Origin: Rhododendron vialii
Taxonomy: Eukaryota > Streptophyta > Magnoliopsida > Ericales > Ericaceae
Length of the DNA stretch: 64,000 bases
Reading direction: 5' to 3'
Assembly (NCBI RefSeq): GCF_030253575.1
Contig: NC_080557.1
Span: 47,785,501-47,849,500 of the forward strand
Part shown: piece by piece, positions 10,020 through 21,830 of the stretch
Layout: every line of letters begins with the position of its first letter
Position numbering within the stretch: position 1 is the stretch's first letter
Made by a program: the position numbers and the translations under genes
Notes under the pieces: generated by a model
Databases searched by the model: none
The model's input: the letters and a program-made list of their open reading frames with translations, nothing else
Told to the model about the DNA's origin: nothing

Positions 10020-12785
10020 TCAACACTTGAAAGAGAAATATGTTATAACAAGTTAATAAACAACTCAATAGGATTCTGTTCAAGAACTGTTACTAAAGAA
10101 AAATGCATATCAGAATGGTTATAGCATTTCAACCTCACTAACACAATACCTATAGATAAAGAAAATATCAAATAAAATTCAACTAGCCCTAATTTAAAAC
10201 TTATAGCTAAAAAAGGATGACCAGAACTAAGATGAGGCCATGAAGCATATTCACCTAAAGCTTGATTGCCTTAAACACTACCAGCATTTTAGCAAAACTC
10301 AGCGTATTATATAAAACTGTCAATTGGCATCCACTTCAGGCAAATTACCTCCTATATAACCAATCTTGAAAGAGATCTCTGATAACATGAAAAACTGCCG
10401 TTGGATTGGATCATCATTCATTAGACAAACATAAGCCCCATATGTGAATTTCAAAGAAACTGATGACTGATTTACATGGACCAATCTTGAAAGAGATCTC
10501 TGATAACATGAAAAACTGCCGTTGGATTGGATCATCATTCATTAGATGAACATAAGCCCCATATGTGAATTTCAAAGAAACTGATGACTGATTTACATGG
10601 ACCAATAAAAGGAAAAACAACATGGTAATAATGTCGCTCTTTGAGAAAATATAGCAATTGAAATCTATAAAATACATGCAATATCCTGTGGCAATGTACA
10701 ATGCTTTGAATCATTGCCAATAAAGGAAAGGCCTAGACAAAGATGTAAAGAATTTGATGTGATACACAAAAATGCTAAAACATAGTCCACAAAGGCATTA
10801 TGAAACATTGTCAGCGAGCAAACACAAACCACCTTAGCCACAATGCCAAGGATACACATGGAAAAACTTGACCAATGAACTTTACAAGGAGCAATCATGT
10901 CAATTCCACGGTGAAGTAGTAAATACGTATCTTCTGTACATAAGTACCAATTTTACAATAAGCACATCAGTCTTCGTGCAGTCGAAATGTATTACTTGCG
11001 GCTTGCATTACTGCATATTGACATCTTCAGCAGGCTCAGAGTAGACAACTATATTAACCAATCAGATAATGTATCCTGTACATATCAGAAATCAGAATTC
11101 AGTCAAAAAGCCAATTTCCACTGCGTACTAACATCTTCAGCTAGCTCAGAGTAGACAACTAACCAATCAGATAATGTATCCTGTACATATCAGAAATCAG
11201 AATTCAGTCAAAAAGCCAATTTCCAATGGGTAAGTTGAGAAATGTTTGACAACTAAGTTCAAAATGGATCAAGACATGGCAAAATTGGGCAGAAGTGCAA
11301 TGAAAGACTAGGGAACTTCAGCGCTATAAATTCATCAATTCTAAATTTCCTGAATTAGAATTTAGGATTGGAATTTCTCACTCACAAATTGATCGAAATA
11401 TGACCAACAAACTCAGAAACTTCCAAGAAACTCAAAAGGGGTTCATCAGATTTTAGTAATTTGAGTACGAGTTCCATTGCCATAGTTACATTTGTAATAT
11501 ACCCATTGCAAGAAAAGCCTCAGATTAGCATTTTGGCACATTATTCCTCGCATCAACAACCCCAAACCTTATGGGTGCGCAATTTGTTATTGCAGCTCAT
11601 GCCCAAAATTTATCATCACTGGCTTTCTTCCATTATTCAATTTCCTACTCAAACCAGTATTGGATTTGATTAAAGAGACGATATGCAAGAACTAAGACGA
11701 GACCCTGAAGCAAATTCACCTAAAGCTTTATTGCGTTAAATATTACCAGCATTTTAGCGAAACTTGCATAGTATATCAAACTATCAATTGGCATCCCACT
11801 TCAGGCAAATTACCTCCTATAACCAATCTTGAGAGAGAACTTTGATAACATGAAATACTGCCATTGGATCGGATCATCTTTCATTCGATGAAGCATAAGC
11901 TTCAGAAGTGAATTTGAAAGAAACTCATATGACTGAATTACATGGACCGATAATAATGCGAGGTTTTGAGAAAATATAGCAATTGAAATCTATAAAATGC
12001 AATGCAATACTCCATGGCAATGTACAATGCTTTGCATCATGCCAACTAAAGGGAAGTCGTAACAAAGATGTAAAGAATTTGATGCGATACACAAACATGC
12101 CAAAACATAATCCACAGTAAGAACAAAACCATAATGACTTTTCAGTCTGTTTAAGGCAGTATGCAACATTGGCAATGAGCCAAACATAAACCACCTTAGC
12201 CACAATGCTAAGATACACATGAAATAACTTGACCAATGAACTTTACAAGTAGAGGGTTGAATAGTAACTACATATATTCTGTACGTAAGTACAAAAAGAA
12301 CTATAAGCACATCAGTCTAACAGTCTTCATAGTAGTTGGAATGTATTTCTTGTAGCTTGCATTGCTGCATATTGACATCTTCAGCAAGCTCAAAGTAGAC
12401 AAGTATGTTAACCAATTAGATAATCTATCCTCAGTATATCAGAGGTCAGACAAAGGCCGATTTCCTCTAAGTAAGTTGGGAATTGCTTGGAATTAACATC
12501 GGGAAGAACGGAAATAACAAAAGTTGGGAACTTCAGTAATATCCATGAATTCTAAATTTCTTGAATTATAATTCAGGGTTGGACTTCTCCTTCACTAAAT
12601 TGATCTAAAAATGACCAAAGAACTCGGAAACATTCAAGAAACTCAAAAGTCCATCAAATTATTCAATTTGCGTTCAGGTTCCATTGCCACAAGTTATATT
12701 TGCAATATACCCATAGAAAGAGAAGCCTTAGATTAGCATTTTGGCACATTATTCCTCGCATCAACAACCCCAAATCATACATGGG
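10020..12785. repeat. Upstream region of copy 3: two tandem units of about 1.1-1.5 kb, function unknown
   Basis: A unit beginning near 10213 (end near 11672) recurs from about 11690 to 12785, where the gypsy element interrupts it; its last part resumes at 18204-18276. Both copies share the run from GAACTAAGA to TTCTTCCATTATT with about 10-15 percent divergence. Within the first unit, a 121-bp segment is itself tandemly repeated (10360-10480 and 10481-10601). The minus strand has AAACCCTAA near 18400 and T-rich intron-like stretches, so this may be the 5' part of a transcribed non-coding or decayed gene. No recognisable protein is encoded. Confidence 0.55.
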
Positions 12786-13187
12786 TGATGCAGGAGCATA
12801 ATCAGGAGTTGAAAAGTCTATTTAGATTTATTTTATTGTGAAGACCTTTTGACTTCTATGTCTCGTTGTTTTGTGTTGTTAGTCTTGGAAGTGTAGTTTG
12901 CTTTGGAAACTCTTAAAATATTAAGTGTTATGAGGGTAGTCATAGAGTCATCTTTTGTAATCTCTCTATATTTTGTTATGAATGAAATCTGCTGGCAGTT
13001 TGTAGAGTTTATGAAAATATTCTGCAAGTTCTTTTCTTGCTTGAGAGTGAGTGATTCCTCCGATAATCAAGTGTGTGACTTGGTCGCTTGAGTGTCTTCC
13101 GCGATTAGCAACGTCGAGTGACTTCTGTTGCGCCCGGTGACTCTCTTCCCGGGATTATCCTAACCTTGCGGGTCTCGGCCGGCATCA
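12786..13187 (+). repeat. 5' LTR of the gypsy element
   Basis: 402 bp, TG...CA, collinear with 17797-18198. It contains the AATGAAATCTG and CTTGCTTGAGAGTGAGTG stretches shared by both LTRs. Confidence 0.95.
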
Positions 13188-13190
13188 AAT

Positions 13191-13202
13191 TGGTATCAGA
13201 GC
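13191..13202 (+). other. Primer binding site, initiator tRNA-Met type
   Basis: TGGTATCAGAGC lies three bases after the LTR end. It is the complement of the 3' end of plant initiator tRNA-Met and is the usual primer site of gypsy elements. Confidence 0.9.
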
Positions 13203-13250
13203 TAGAAAAAAATCCAGAATTACGGGAGCTTTTCTTTGTTTCCAGTGACG

Positions 13251-16200
13251 ATGCCTCCAAGGCGGCGACGGACGGTTGAGGATGTCACGTTGCATGACGA
13301 GCTTGCTGAATTGCGGCAGTCTAATCAAACGCTTCAACATATGATGAATGAAATTCTCCAAAGGATGCAAACTTTTCCCTGGCGAAGTCGAAGAAGTCAC
13401 TCTAGAATTTCAGGAAGTCAGAGTGATATGGATGAGGGATCTGATTCGTTTAGTTCGAAAGAAAATTCAGAAGCTGCTTTTGGTGATCGTTGGGCCATGG
13501 AACGATTGACGAGAGCTCTTAAAGGAACAGATAGGAGTATTCAAGTTCACGTGCCGGACTTCGAAGGAAAGTTAGACCCTGAACAATATTGTGATTGGGT
13601 TGCCTCTTTGGAAGCATTTTTTGAATGGAAAAACATGACAGAAGAGAGAAAGGTGCAGTTTGTGGCTACAAAATTGAAGGGCCATGCCTTGGTTTGGTGG
13701 CAGCAATATCAACGAAGTCGAGATAGAAGAGGAGTCCCGAGAGTTGGCACATGGGCAGAGATGAAGTTGAAGTTGGATGAGAAATTTCTTCCTCTAGATT
13801 ACTCTCATTCCTTGTACCAAAAGTTCCACCGTCTTCGCCATCACAATGAGCAATCTGTGGCTGATTACACGAAGCAATTTTACAAGTTGTGGAGTCGCAT
13901 TAATCTAATGGAGACAGATGATCAACTTGTTGCTAGATACACAAGTGGTTTGAAACTCAACCTTCAAGGGGAGTTAATGATGCATCCCATCCATTCACTT
14001 GAAGAGGCATATCAGATGGCGCTTAAAGCAGAAGAAAAGGTTAAATGGGCTCCTTTCGGAAAAGGTGACACTAGTAAAGCTTTGAAAGGGAAGACGGTTA
14101 CCCAAAACAAGAAAAATTCAGCACCCAACTCTGAGCATCCAAACCCACATGCTGGAGGAGGAAAAAAGGACTTTGGTAAAGCTGAATCGTCTTCAAGTTC
14201 TAAGTGTTTCAGGTGTGGTGAAGCTGGTCATCGTGCTTATGAATGTCCTACCAAGAAAGCTGAGGTGAATTTTGTTCAAGAAGGGCAAGAAGAAGAAGAA
14301 GAGCCTATTTATGATGAAGAGCCTGAAGGTGGAATTGAAAGGGAGTATTGTGAACCTGAGTATGATGCCCAAAGTCTTGTGATTCAACAGGTAATGACTG
14401 TTCAAGAAAATGATAAGTGGCTCAAGCATAACATCTTCCGAACTTATTGCTTGGCCAATGGGAAAAAGTGTATCTTGATGGTTGATTCTGGAAGTGTAGA
14501 AAATATGGTGTCTAAGACAATGGTCGGGAAGTTGAAACTTGCATGTGAGTAGCATCCTAAACCTTACAAAGTATCATGGTTCAAGAAAGGAGGAGAGGTT
14601 TTGGTGACACAACGATGCCAAGTGAAATTCTCTATTGGAAAGTATGAAGATAAGCTCTACTTTGACGTCCTTCCAATGGATGCTTGTCACGTACTTCTTG
14701 GAAGACCATGGCAATATGATCGATTTGCTCAGCATGATGGGAGGAAGAACACCTACACACTTAAGAAAGGTGGGGTAACATTTGTGTTGAACCCTTTGAA
14801 GGATATCCCCACAAGTGTGGCATCCCAAGGCCCAGTTAGCTTGCTGTCCTATAGAGCTTTTGAACAAGTTTTTAGCAAAGAGAAGGTGGCATATGCTTTG
14901 GTGGCTGTAGGGGAAGATAAGGAAGATGCGAGAGATGTTCCTGAAGAAGTTTCAAGTCTATTCCGTAGATTCAAAGGCTTAGTTCTAGATGAATTACCTG
15001 CTCGCTTGCCACCTCTTCGTGATATTCAGCATCAAATTGATCTCATACCAGGTGCAATCCTTCCTAACTTACCTCATTATAGAATGTCACCAAATGAACA
15101 TGCTGAATTGGAAAGACAAGTTGAAGATTTGCTAAAAAAGGGACTGATTAAGGAGTCATTAAGTCCTTGTGCTGTTCCAGCCCTTCTAACACCAAAAAAA
15201 GATGGAACTTGGAGGATGTGTATTGATAGTAGGGCAACAAACAAGATAACTGTGAAGTACCGGTTCCCAATTCCCCGTCTTGATGACATGTTTGATATGC
15301 TTTGTGGTGCAAAGGTCTTTTCTAAAATTGACCTCCGGAGTGGATACCATCAAATTCCAATTAAACAGGGAGATGAGTGGAAAACAGCCTTTAAAACGAA
15401 GAATGACTTGTATGAATGGCTAGTCATGCCATTTGGGCTCTCTAATGCCCCAAGCACGTTTATGAGGTTGATGACTCAAGCTTTGAAGGACTTTATGGGG
15501 AAGTATGTTGTTGTTTACTTTGACGACATCTTGGTGTATAGCCAAGATAGAATTCAGCACGTCGAGGATCTGAAAAATGTGTTCAAAGTCTTGCATGACA
15601 ACCAACTTTACATTAACCTTAAGAAGTGCTCTTTTATCGCTGATCGAGTTGTATTTCTAGGTTATGTTGTGAGTGCAGATGGTATGCAAATGGATGAAAA
15701 AAAAGGTGAAGGCGATTCTTGATTGGCCGACTCCGAAAAGTTTTACTGAAGTGCGAAGCTTTCATGGCTTGGCTTCTTTTTATCGACGTTTCATCAAAAA
15801 CTTCAGCACTCTTATTGCTCCTATGATGGATGTCCTAAAAAATAAGGAGTTTTGTTGGGCTAAGGAAGCAGAAAAGAGTTTTCAACTTTTGAAGGCAAAG
15901 CTTGTGGAAGCTCCGGTGTTAGCACTACCCAACTTTTCAAAAACTTTCCAACTCGAGTGTGATGCATCCAACGTTGGTATAGGTGCTGTCCTAATGCAAG
16001 AAGGAAGGCCGATTGCTTATTTCAGTGAGAAACTAACTGATGCCAAAAAGAAGTATTCGACTTATGACAAGGAGTTGTATGCGATTGTGCAAGCCTTGCG
16101 ACATTGGGAGGAGTACCTCGTTGGTGTGGAGTTTGTTCTCTATTCAGACCATGAAGCTCTACGGTTTCTCAAGGCATAAAAGAAGCTGAATTCTCGACAT

Positions 16201-17812
16201 GCTGGCTGGGCATCTTACATGGAAAAGTTCAGTTTTGTTCTAAATCACAAAGCAGGTTCCTCTAACAAAGTTGCTGACGCTTTGAGTAGAAAATATAGCT
16301 TATTATCTGCTCTATCTTTCGAAATTGTTGGATTTGATCTCTTGCCAGAATACTATGCAGGGGACACCTTCTTTTCAAAGGTTTTACAAGAGCTAAGTGA
16401 TGGGAAAAGCCAAGATTATTTACTCATGAATGGGTATCTTTTCAAGGGAAATCAGTTGTGTGTTCCAGAGGGATCATTGAGGCTTTTTGTCATTCAAGAG
16501 TTGCATGGTGGGGGACTTGGAGGGCATTTTGGAAGGGACAAAACTGAATGGCTGGTTAAAGAACGCTATTTTTGGCCATCCTTGAAGCGTGATGTTGCTC
16601 GTTTTGTGCAAAGATGCTTGGTGTGTCAAAGGGCCAAAGGAGGAGTGCAAAATACAAGTTTATACCAGCCACTTCCTATCCCTAATGTCCCTTGGGAGGA
16701 TATTTCGATGGACTTTGTTCTAGGCTTGCCGAGAACGCAGCACGGGTATGATTGCATTTTTGTAGTTGTTGATCGCTTCTCAAAAATGGCTCACTTTATA
16801 CCATGCAAGAATGCCACTGACGCTTCCCATGTTGCTACTTTATTTTTCCGAGAGATAGTTCGTTTACATGGCATCCCGAAATCAATATATTGTATCAGAT
16901 CGTGATGTGCGATTTATGAGTCACTTTTGGAAGACACTTTGGAAGCTTTTTGGAACTCAACTTCAGTTTTCTAGTGCTTATCATCCTCAAACTGACAGGC
17001 AAACTGAAGTGGTGAACAGATCGCTTGGAAATTTATTGAGGAGTTTGGTCGGAGACCATCCAAAAAGGTGGGAGTTTGTTATTCCTCAAGCTGAGTTTAC
17101 TTACAATAGTTCTTTCAATCGATCAACTAAGAAGGCACCATTTGAGGTGATTTATGGCAGAAAACCCCATCAAGTTATGGATCTTTTGCCATTAAATAAC
17201 CAAGTTCGAGTTAGCATGGATGCAGAGGAGTTTGCTGCCCACATCAAAAGTATTCATGATCAAGTTCGAGAGCGCTTAAAGGAAGCTTCTAAGTATTACA
17301 AAACCAGGGCAGATGCACACCGAAGGAATAAAGAGTTTGAAGAAGGAGATCTTGTCATGGTTTATCTACGCAAGGAAAGATTTCCAGTGGGTTCTTATAA
17401 CAAGCTCAAGCAAAAGAAGTTTGGACCATGCCGAATAATCAAGAAGCTTAGACCAAATGCTTATCGTTTAGAATTGCCGCAAGGGTTCTCTATCAGTCCA
17501 GTTTTTAACATCAGTGACTTGTATGCTTATTATGGAGATGATGGTGGTGATTCCTTGAAGCTTGAAAACTTGCTTGCTTCACCAGAAAATTCACATCAAG
17601 AAATCATTGATGTATTGGATGTTCGTTCCACCACTACTCGTCGAGGAACCTATACGCAATATCTGCTTCATTGGACAGGAAAAGCACATTGTGAAGATGC
17701 ATGGGTTTCAGCACAAGAACTCAAGAAACTTGATGAAAGGCTTTGGGAAGATTTGGTTGCGAATTCTAGGAGGACTTCTTTTCCAGCGGAGGAGAATGAT
17801 GCAGGAGCATAA
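13251..17812 (+). pseudogene. gag-pol polyprotein of the gypsy element, broken
   Basis: The frame starts MPPRRRRTVEDVT. Gag core (DFEGKLDPEQYCDW, LKGHALVWW), CCHC zinc knuckle CFRCGEAGHRAYEC and the protease motif MVDSGS lie in 13251-14549. RT is in 14601-15720, with the catalytic YFDD at about 15516. RNase H follows ([11 protein letters not shown]), then the integrase HHCC finger (H..H..CLVCQRAK), integrase core (SMDFVLGLP, SDRDVRF) and a chromodomain-like end (YLLHWTG...EDAWVS). Four lesions are visible: a TAG at 14550-14552 after the protease, a one-base A-run frameshift near 15701, a TAA at 16177-16179 in RNase H, and a small AT insertion causing a frameshift near 16890 in integrase. The copy therefore cannot move on its own. 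The frame runs a few codons into the 3' LTR. Confidence 0.93.
17786..17796 (+). other. Polypurine tract
   Basis: GCGGAGGAGAA sits directly before the 3' LTR, at the expected place of the plus-strand primer. Confidence 0.7.
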
Positions 17813-18198
17813 TCAGGAGTTGAAAAGTCTATTTAGATTTATTTTATTATGAAGACCTTTTGGCTTCTATGTCTCGTTGTTTTGTGTTGTTAGTCTTGGA
17901 AGTGTAGTTTGCTTTGGAAAGTCTTAAAATATTAAGTGTTATGAGGGTAGTCATAGAGTCATCTTTTGTAATCTCTCTATATATCTCTATGAATGAAATC
18001 TGTTGGCAGTTTTTGGAGTTTATGAAAATATTCTGCAAGTTCTTTTCTTGCTTGAGAGTGAGTGATTCCTCTGATAATCAAGTGTGTGACTTGATCGCGT
18101 AAGTGTCTTCCGCGATTAGCAACGTCGAGTGACTTCTGTTGCCCCCGGTGAATGTCTTCCCGGGATTATCCTAACCTTGCTGGTCTCGGCCGGCATCA
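17797..18198 (+). repeat. 3' LTR of the gypsy element
   Basis: 402 bp, matching the 5' LTR with about 18 substitutions, several clustered (TATTTTGTTA against TATATCTCTA). It is followed by the target duplication ATGGG. Confidence 0.95.
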
Positions 18199-18575
18199 AT
18201 GGGTGCGCAATTTGTTGTTGCAGCTCATGCCCAAAATTTATCATCACCGGCTTTCTTCCATTATTACTGGATTAACTAAAGAGAACATCATACACACACA
18301 CACACGAAAACTACGTCTAGTGCAGATCAAGTAAACTGCTTTCGATTTCGCAGGATCGAAGTAGAAGGAGGTTAACTGCTGAGTGTTGACAAATCGCCGA
18401 TGCTGTCGACTTAGGGTTTGTTACTGGGAGAACTAATAAATACTAGACAATGAGAGAGATGGGTCAGATGGGCTTTGGGTTGGGCCTATCAGATTGTTCA
18501 TAATTTGGGTCGAACTCCATAGCGTTAAGATCATTATTTGCCCATTGAATTACCGAAGTTCACTATTGGGCCAAT

Positions 18576-19113
18576 TCGGCTGAAAACAATAATAGATTTG
18601 GCCCGCCAACCTCTTTAGGATTTGATCAATAAATGGAAGTGGAAAATGATCATTCCTAGTCATAGAATTAAGCTTTCGATAATCAATACACACACGCCAA
18701 CCAGTCGTCATGCGTGTGGGCACAAACTCACCCTTGTCATTCTCAACGACAGTAATGCCTGACTTCTTGGGCACTACTTGAGTGGGACTCACCCACTTGC
18801 TATCAGAGATGGGGTATATGATACCCGCATCCAGCAATTTGACCACCTCCTTCATAACGACCTCCTTCATGTTAGGGTTCAACCTCCTTTGCATCTCTCT
18901 TGATGGTTTTGCATTTTCCTCGCAATGAATGCGATGCATGCAAATGGAGGGATCAATACCCTTGAGGTCGGCCACTGACCACCCTATCGCACCCTTGAGT
19001 AATTGACCGTCTTGCTCAGAAGAAAGGTCAGAGGCAATGATCACAGGCAAGGTGTCATCGTGGCCAAGAAAAACATACTTCAGAGAAGCCGGGAGAGGCT
19101 GAGTTGCAATTGT
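18576..19113 (-). pseudogene. Athila/Tat-like gypsy pol fragment
   Basis: One open minus-strand frame from about 19113 to 18576 reads ATQPLPASLKYVFLGHDDT, then IGWSVADLKGIDPSICMHRI, RRLNPNMKEVV, WVSPTQVVPKKSG and GWRVCIDYRKLN, stopping after RLAGQIYYCF. This is the linker and the first third of reverse transcriptase typical of non-chromovirus (Athila/Tat) gypsy elements, a different lineage from the element at 12786-18198. The rest of RT, including the catalytic YxDD, is missing: the frame ends exactly at the edge of duplication block A, so the breakpoint cut through it. Confidence 0.85.
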
Positions 19114-20349
19114 TCTAATTAATTTCTAACTTAATTCAGAAAGAGATTTGATTGTTGGATTTCGAAAATATTAAAAGCTAAATTAAATTAAAGCAATTAA
19201 GAAATAACGAAAGTTTATGAGAGAAAAAATCTAAGGTTTCGAATCCACTTGACCCGTTGTAACAATTTCTATACGATGATAAAGGTTAATTATTCGAATC
19301 AATCCGGATATCGTTAGGATTTGCAGGCCCTCACGGTATCGCTTAAAGATATTTATGAATCACGGAATAGCATGGGGTATCGCCGCCTAGCACGAACCGT
19401 CTTACTAGTATGATCGTCTCTATGGCACGGACCGTCTAATAGCACAGCTCATCTTACGGAGCATAACCCATCTTACTCAATTATCACAAAACAATTAAGA
19501 ACCATTGTATGAACGTGCATGAAAATCTAGAAAATCATACACAAGATTTGATAGAGAAAATTAGATTTGATAGAGAAAATTAATACCGCAAATAAATCCT
19601 CAAATCATATAACCACGATTCGAATAATAAAAACACTAAATCAATACATAAAAATCGTTACTTAGAGTTCGAGCTTCATTTATACCCTAGAAAGGAGTTT
19701 AGCCGGACATCGGAGTAGAACTCATCACAATATTGCTTCTGTTTTCCACCGTGATTGACTGTCGAAACTGATTCTGCACAACTCTCGATCACAGCTTTTT
19801 CGTTCTGTGATGGTGTGCATATCTCGCCCACTGTTCTCGTCTCCTTTTATAACCCCTGTAGCCGACTTATATTTTTCGTCGTGCCTTGCATGCGTGGCCT
19901 CCCAAATCCCCAGTAACCCTATTTGTTTCAGTACATGTGTCAAGGCTGTGGGCAATTAATTCCCATTGCAGGCATCAAAAAAAAATTAATTCCCATTGCC
20001 GAGAATAGCTTGGAGGGCCCCCATTTTCCAAACATTGTGGGCCATGCCCATTGCTGAGAACTGGCTTGGGCCAATTTTATTTTCCTCTTTTCTTTTCTTA
20101 GTCTCAGTCAAAATAAGAAAATACTACAATTCTTGGGCCACCAAGACAAGTACTCAAATTGTATTCTGTTACACATTCACTTCCAAAAACACATGCACTG
20201 CAGGAGTATTCATAAGGTCCATTAGAATGTTAAAACCTCTAAGTACCTAAAACACAAAAATCAAGCATTAAGCACTGAGTAATAATATAAATGAACTTAG
20301 CGATGATAAATTAAGGGGCGCTTATGTGAACATCTACGCGCCTATCAAT
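19114..20349. other. Unassigned insert between block A and the shared flank
   Basis: AT-rich sequence with a stretch at 19240-19470 containing repeated ACGGACCGTCT-like motifs. It is absent from the paralogous position in block B and is probably the remainder of the insertion that brought the Athila-like fragment. No gene or clear terminal repeats found. Confidence 0.4.
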
Positions 20350-21163
20350 GATGCCCTAGGACGTACGTAAATTACCTATTTTTTTTTGGAAAAAAAAGAA
20401 TGCAACAGACTCATTATGTTGTATTATCTGAATAGTTGGACCACCACCCAAATGAGATACACATGATGATGTTAGGTGTACAATGCATATCATATCAATG
20501 TCAGTCACTTGCACAATTGGCATATATATGAGGAATTCCTCGTCACAATTTGATCCCTTCAATTCGCCATGGTTTAGACAGACCACCCCTAGCTAGTGGT
20601 CCACATTTTTTCTAATGGTCCGGGGCGGTCGGGCCAGTCTACGGCACCTCGACTAATCCCCTTTCCGATTCGGTCAAAGACAGATCATCCACACCGCGAC
20701 TAGAGGATTCGGAGAAAATTATTTTTTGTGGTCTGATCCCAATAATCGAACCGTGTAGTGGTCCACATTTTGTAAACAAACCACTAAAGGCCAAAAGTGA
20801 CTCAATCAAGTAATTACAACCAAATTGCAGATCCAACCAAAAGAAAAAAGAAGAGGAAATTATAACCAGTTGGGTTTGTGGGTTTTGTGCCTTTGTGGTG
20901 TCCTGATCTGGGGCTTACAGAATGAGGACCACAAGGGGCTTCAAATGGACCCAAAAAGTGTTGAGGCCCGAGACAAAATTTAAAAATAGAAAAAACCGAT
21001 ATCATGGTACTATGGGAAGAGATCATTTTCATACTCAAAACGATAATTTGTTATACCTTTTGGTCCCTCCAAAATTGGCTGACGTGCGTGTAAGTTGACT
21101 CTGATATCTGAATTATTTATAAAAAAAAAAAAACAATAATTTGTTGAGAGAAAGTTTACTATC
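20350..21163. repeat. Shared flank, part 1, copy A (paralogous to 32678-33500)
   Basis: Starts GATGCCCTAGGACGTACG and aligns over about 815 bp with 32678-33500, with roughly 3-4 percent differences by eye. It has no gene. It and 23185-23745 bracket an insertion found only in this copy. Confidence 0.9.
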
Positions 21164-21830
21164 CAGTAGAATAATCCAACCCAACTACCCCTCTTACCTT
21201 ACAGTTAGCAAGCTGCAGAATAAATATGATACGAAGAAGTAAAACCGAGATTCATAAACATCAATTTGTTACTATTCATTATTCTAATGTGAAATCTAAG
21301 ATCTCTCCGCGAGATCTTTCCTTCCCAACCGCTAGCCATGTCCTGTCCTATGAGATCACTTTCTTTTGTTGTCGCGGATTGCACCTCAGTTATGTACCTA
21401 GCGTGTATCCTTCTCATTACAACAAAAGAAAACTTATCATGTCCGAATCATAACTAGGGTTCGCCTATCTGATGCACCACTTCACAATCATCACAATCAT
21501 CATAATCATCATTGGGCTTACTTTGCTAGTATTAATTCATCATTGGACACCCGCCAGTTTCAATTCATCAATCAACACTGGGTTTACTTTGCCAGTTTCA
21601 AATCATCTCATTCAAATCTCAAAATTTTGCCTGCAGACAATCTAAAAATAAAAACTTTTCAATTTATCCATTATCTAGCATCGTCTAGATGAATTCTACT
21701 CCATGTCTCTAGGATCCAATCTAGCATTCAAATCAAGTATTGGAATAATAAACAAGTAATCAAAGTGATAATTGAAATATATAATGAGCGAGACAATCAC
21801 GTAACTTTTTATGAATGGGCCGTTGCCCTA
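21164..21830. other. Unassigned insert in the shared flank
   Basis: Not present at the paralogous place after 33500. It contains repeats of AATCATCA type and a paired TTTACTTTGCCAGT/TTTACTTTGCTAGT. No gene is visible. It may be internal or flanking sequence of the LTR fragment that follows. Confidence 0.3.

Larger units (their letters stand above)
12786..18198 (+). mobile_element. Ty3/gypsy chromovirus-type LTR retrotransposon, structurally complete
   Basis: The element is 5,413 bp, begins TGATGCAGG, ends GGCATCA, and is flanked by the 5-bp direct repeat ATGGG (12781-12785 and 18199-18203). Order: 5' LTR, tRNA-Met type primer site, gag, protease, reverse transcriptase, RNase H, integrase, chromodomain-like tail, purine tract, 3' LTR. 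That order defines Ty3/gypsy, and the C-terminal chromodomain places it among the plant chromoviruses. The paralogous site at 27706-27712 is empty and reads CATACATGGGTGCGC. The two LTRs differ at about 18 of 402 positions by my count. Confidence 0.95.
8811..18575. repeat. Segmental duplication block A (paralogous to 23747-28098)
   Basis: The block carries glycine-rich copy 3, its promoter and about 3.3 kb of upstream sequence. It matches 23747-28098 nearly base for base, with about 1-1.5 percent mismatches in stretches I compared by eye (for example 11225-11690 with 26150-26630). The main difference is the 5.4 kb gypsy insertion at 12786-18198, which is absent from block B. Confidence 0.9.

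Noticed and set aside
10414..10701. 95-codon minus frame with an internal repeat (VNQSSVSLKFTYGAY)
   Set aside because: The repeat is the 121-bp DNA duplication. The frame is not kept in the second 1.1-1.5 kb unit and matches no family.
12786..18198. Reading the gypsy element as a currently active autonomous copy
   Set aside because: Two stop codons and two frameshifts in pol, and LTRs that differ at about 18 positions.
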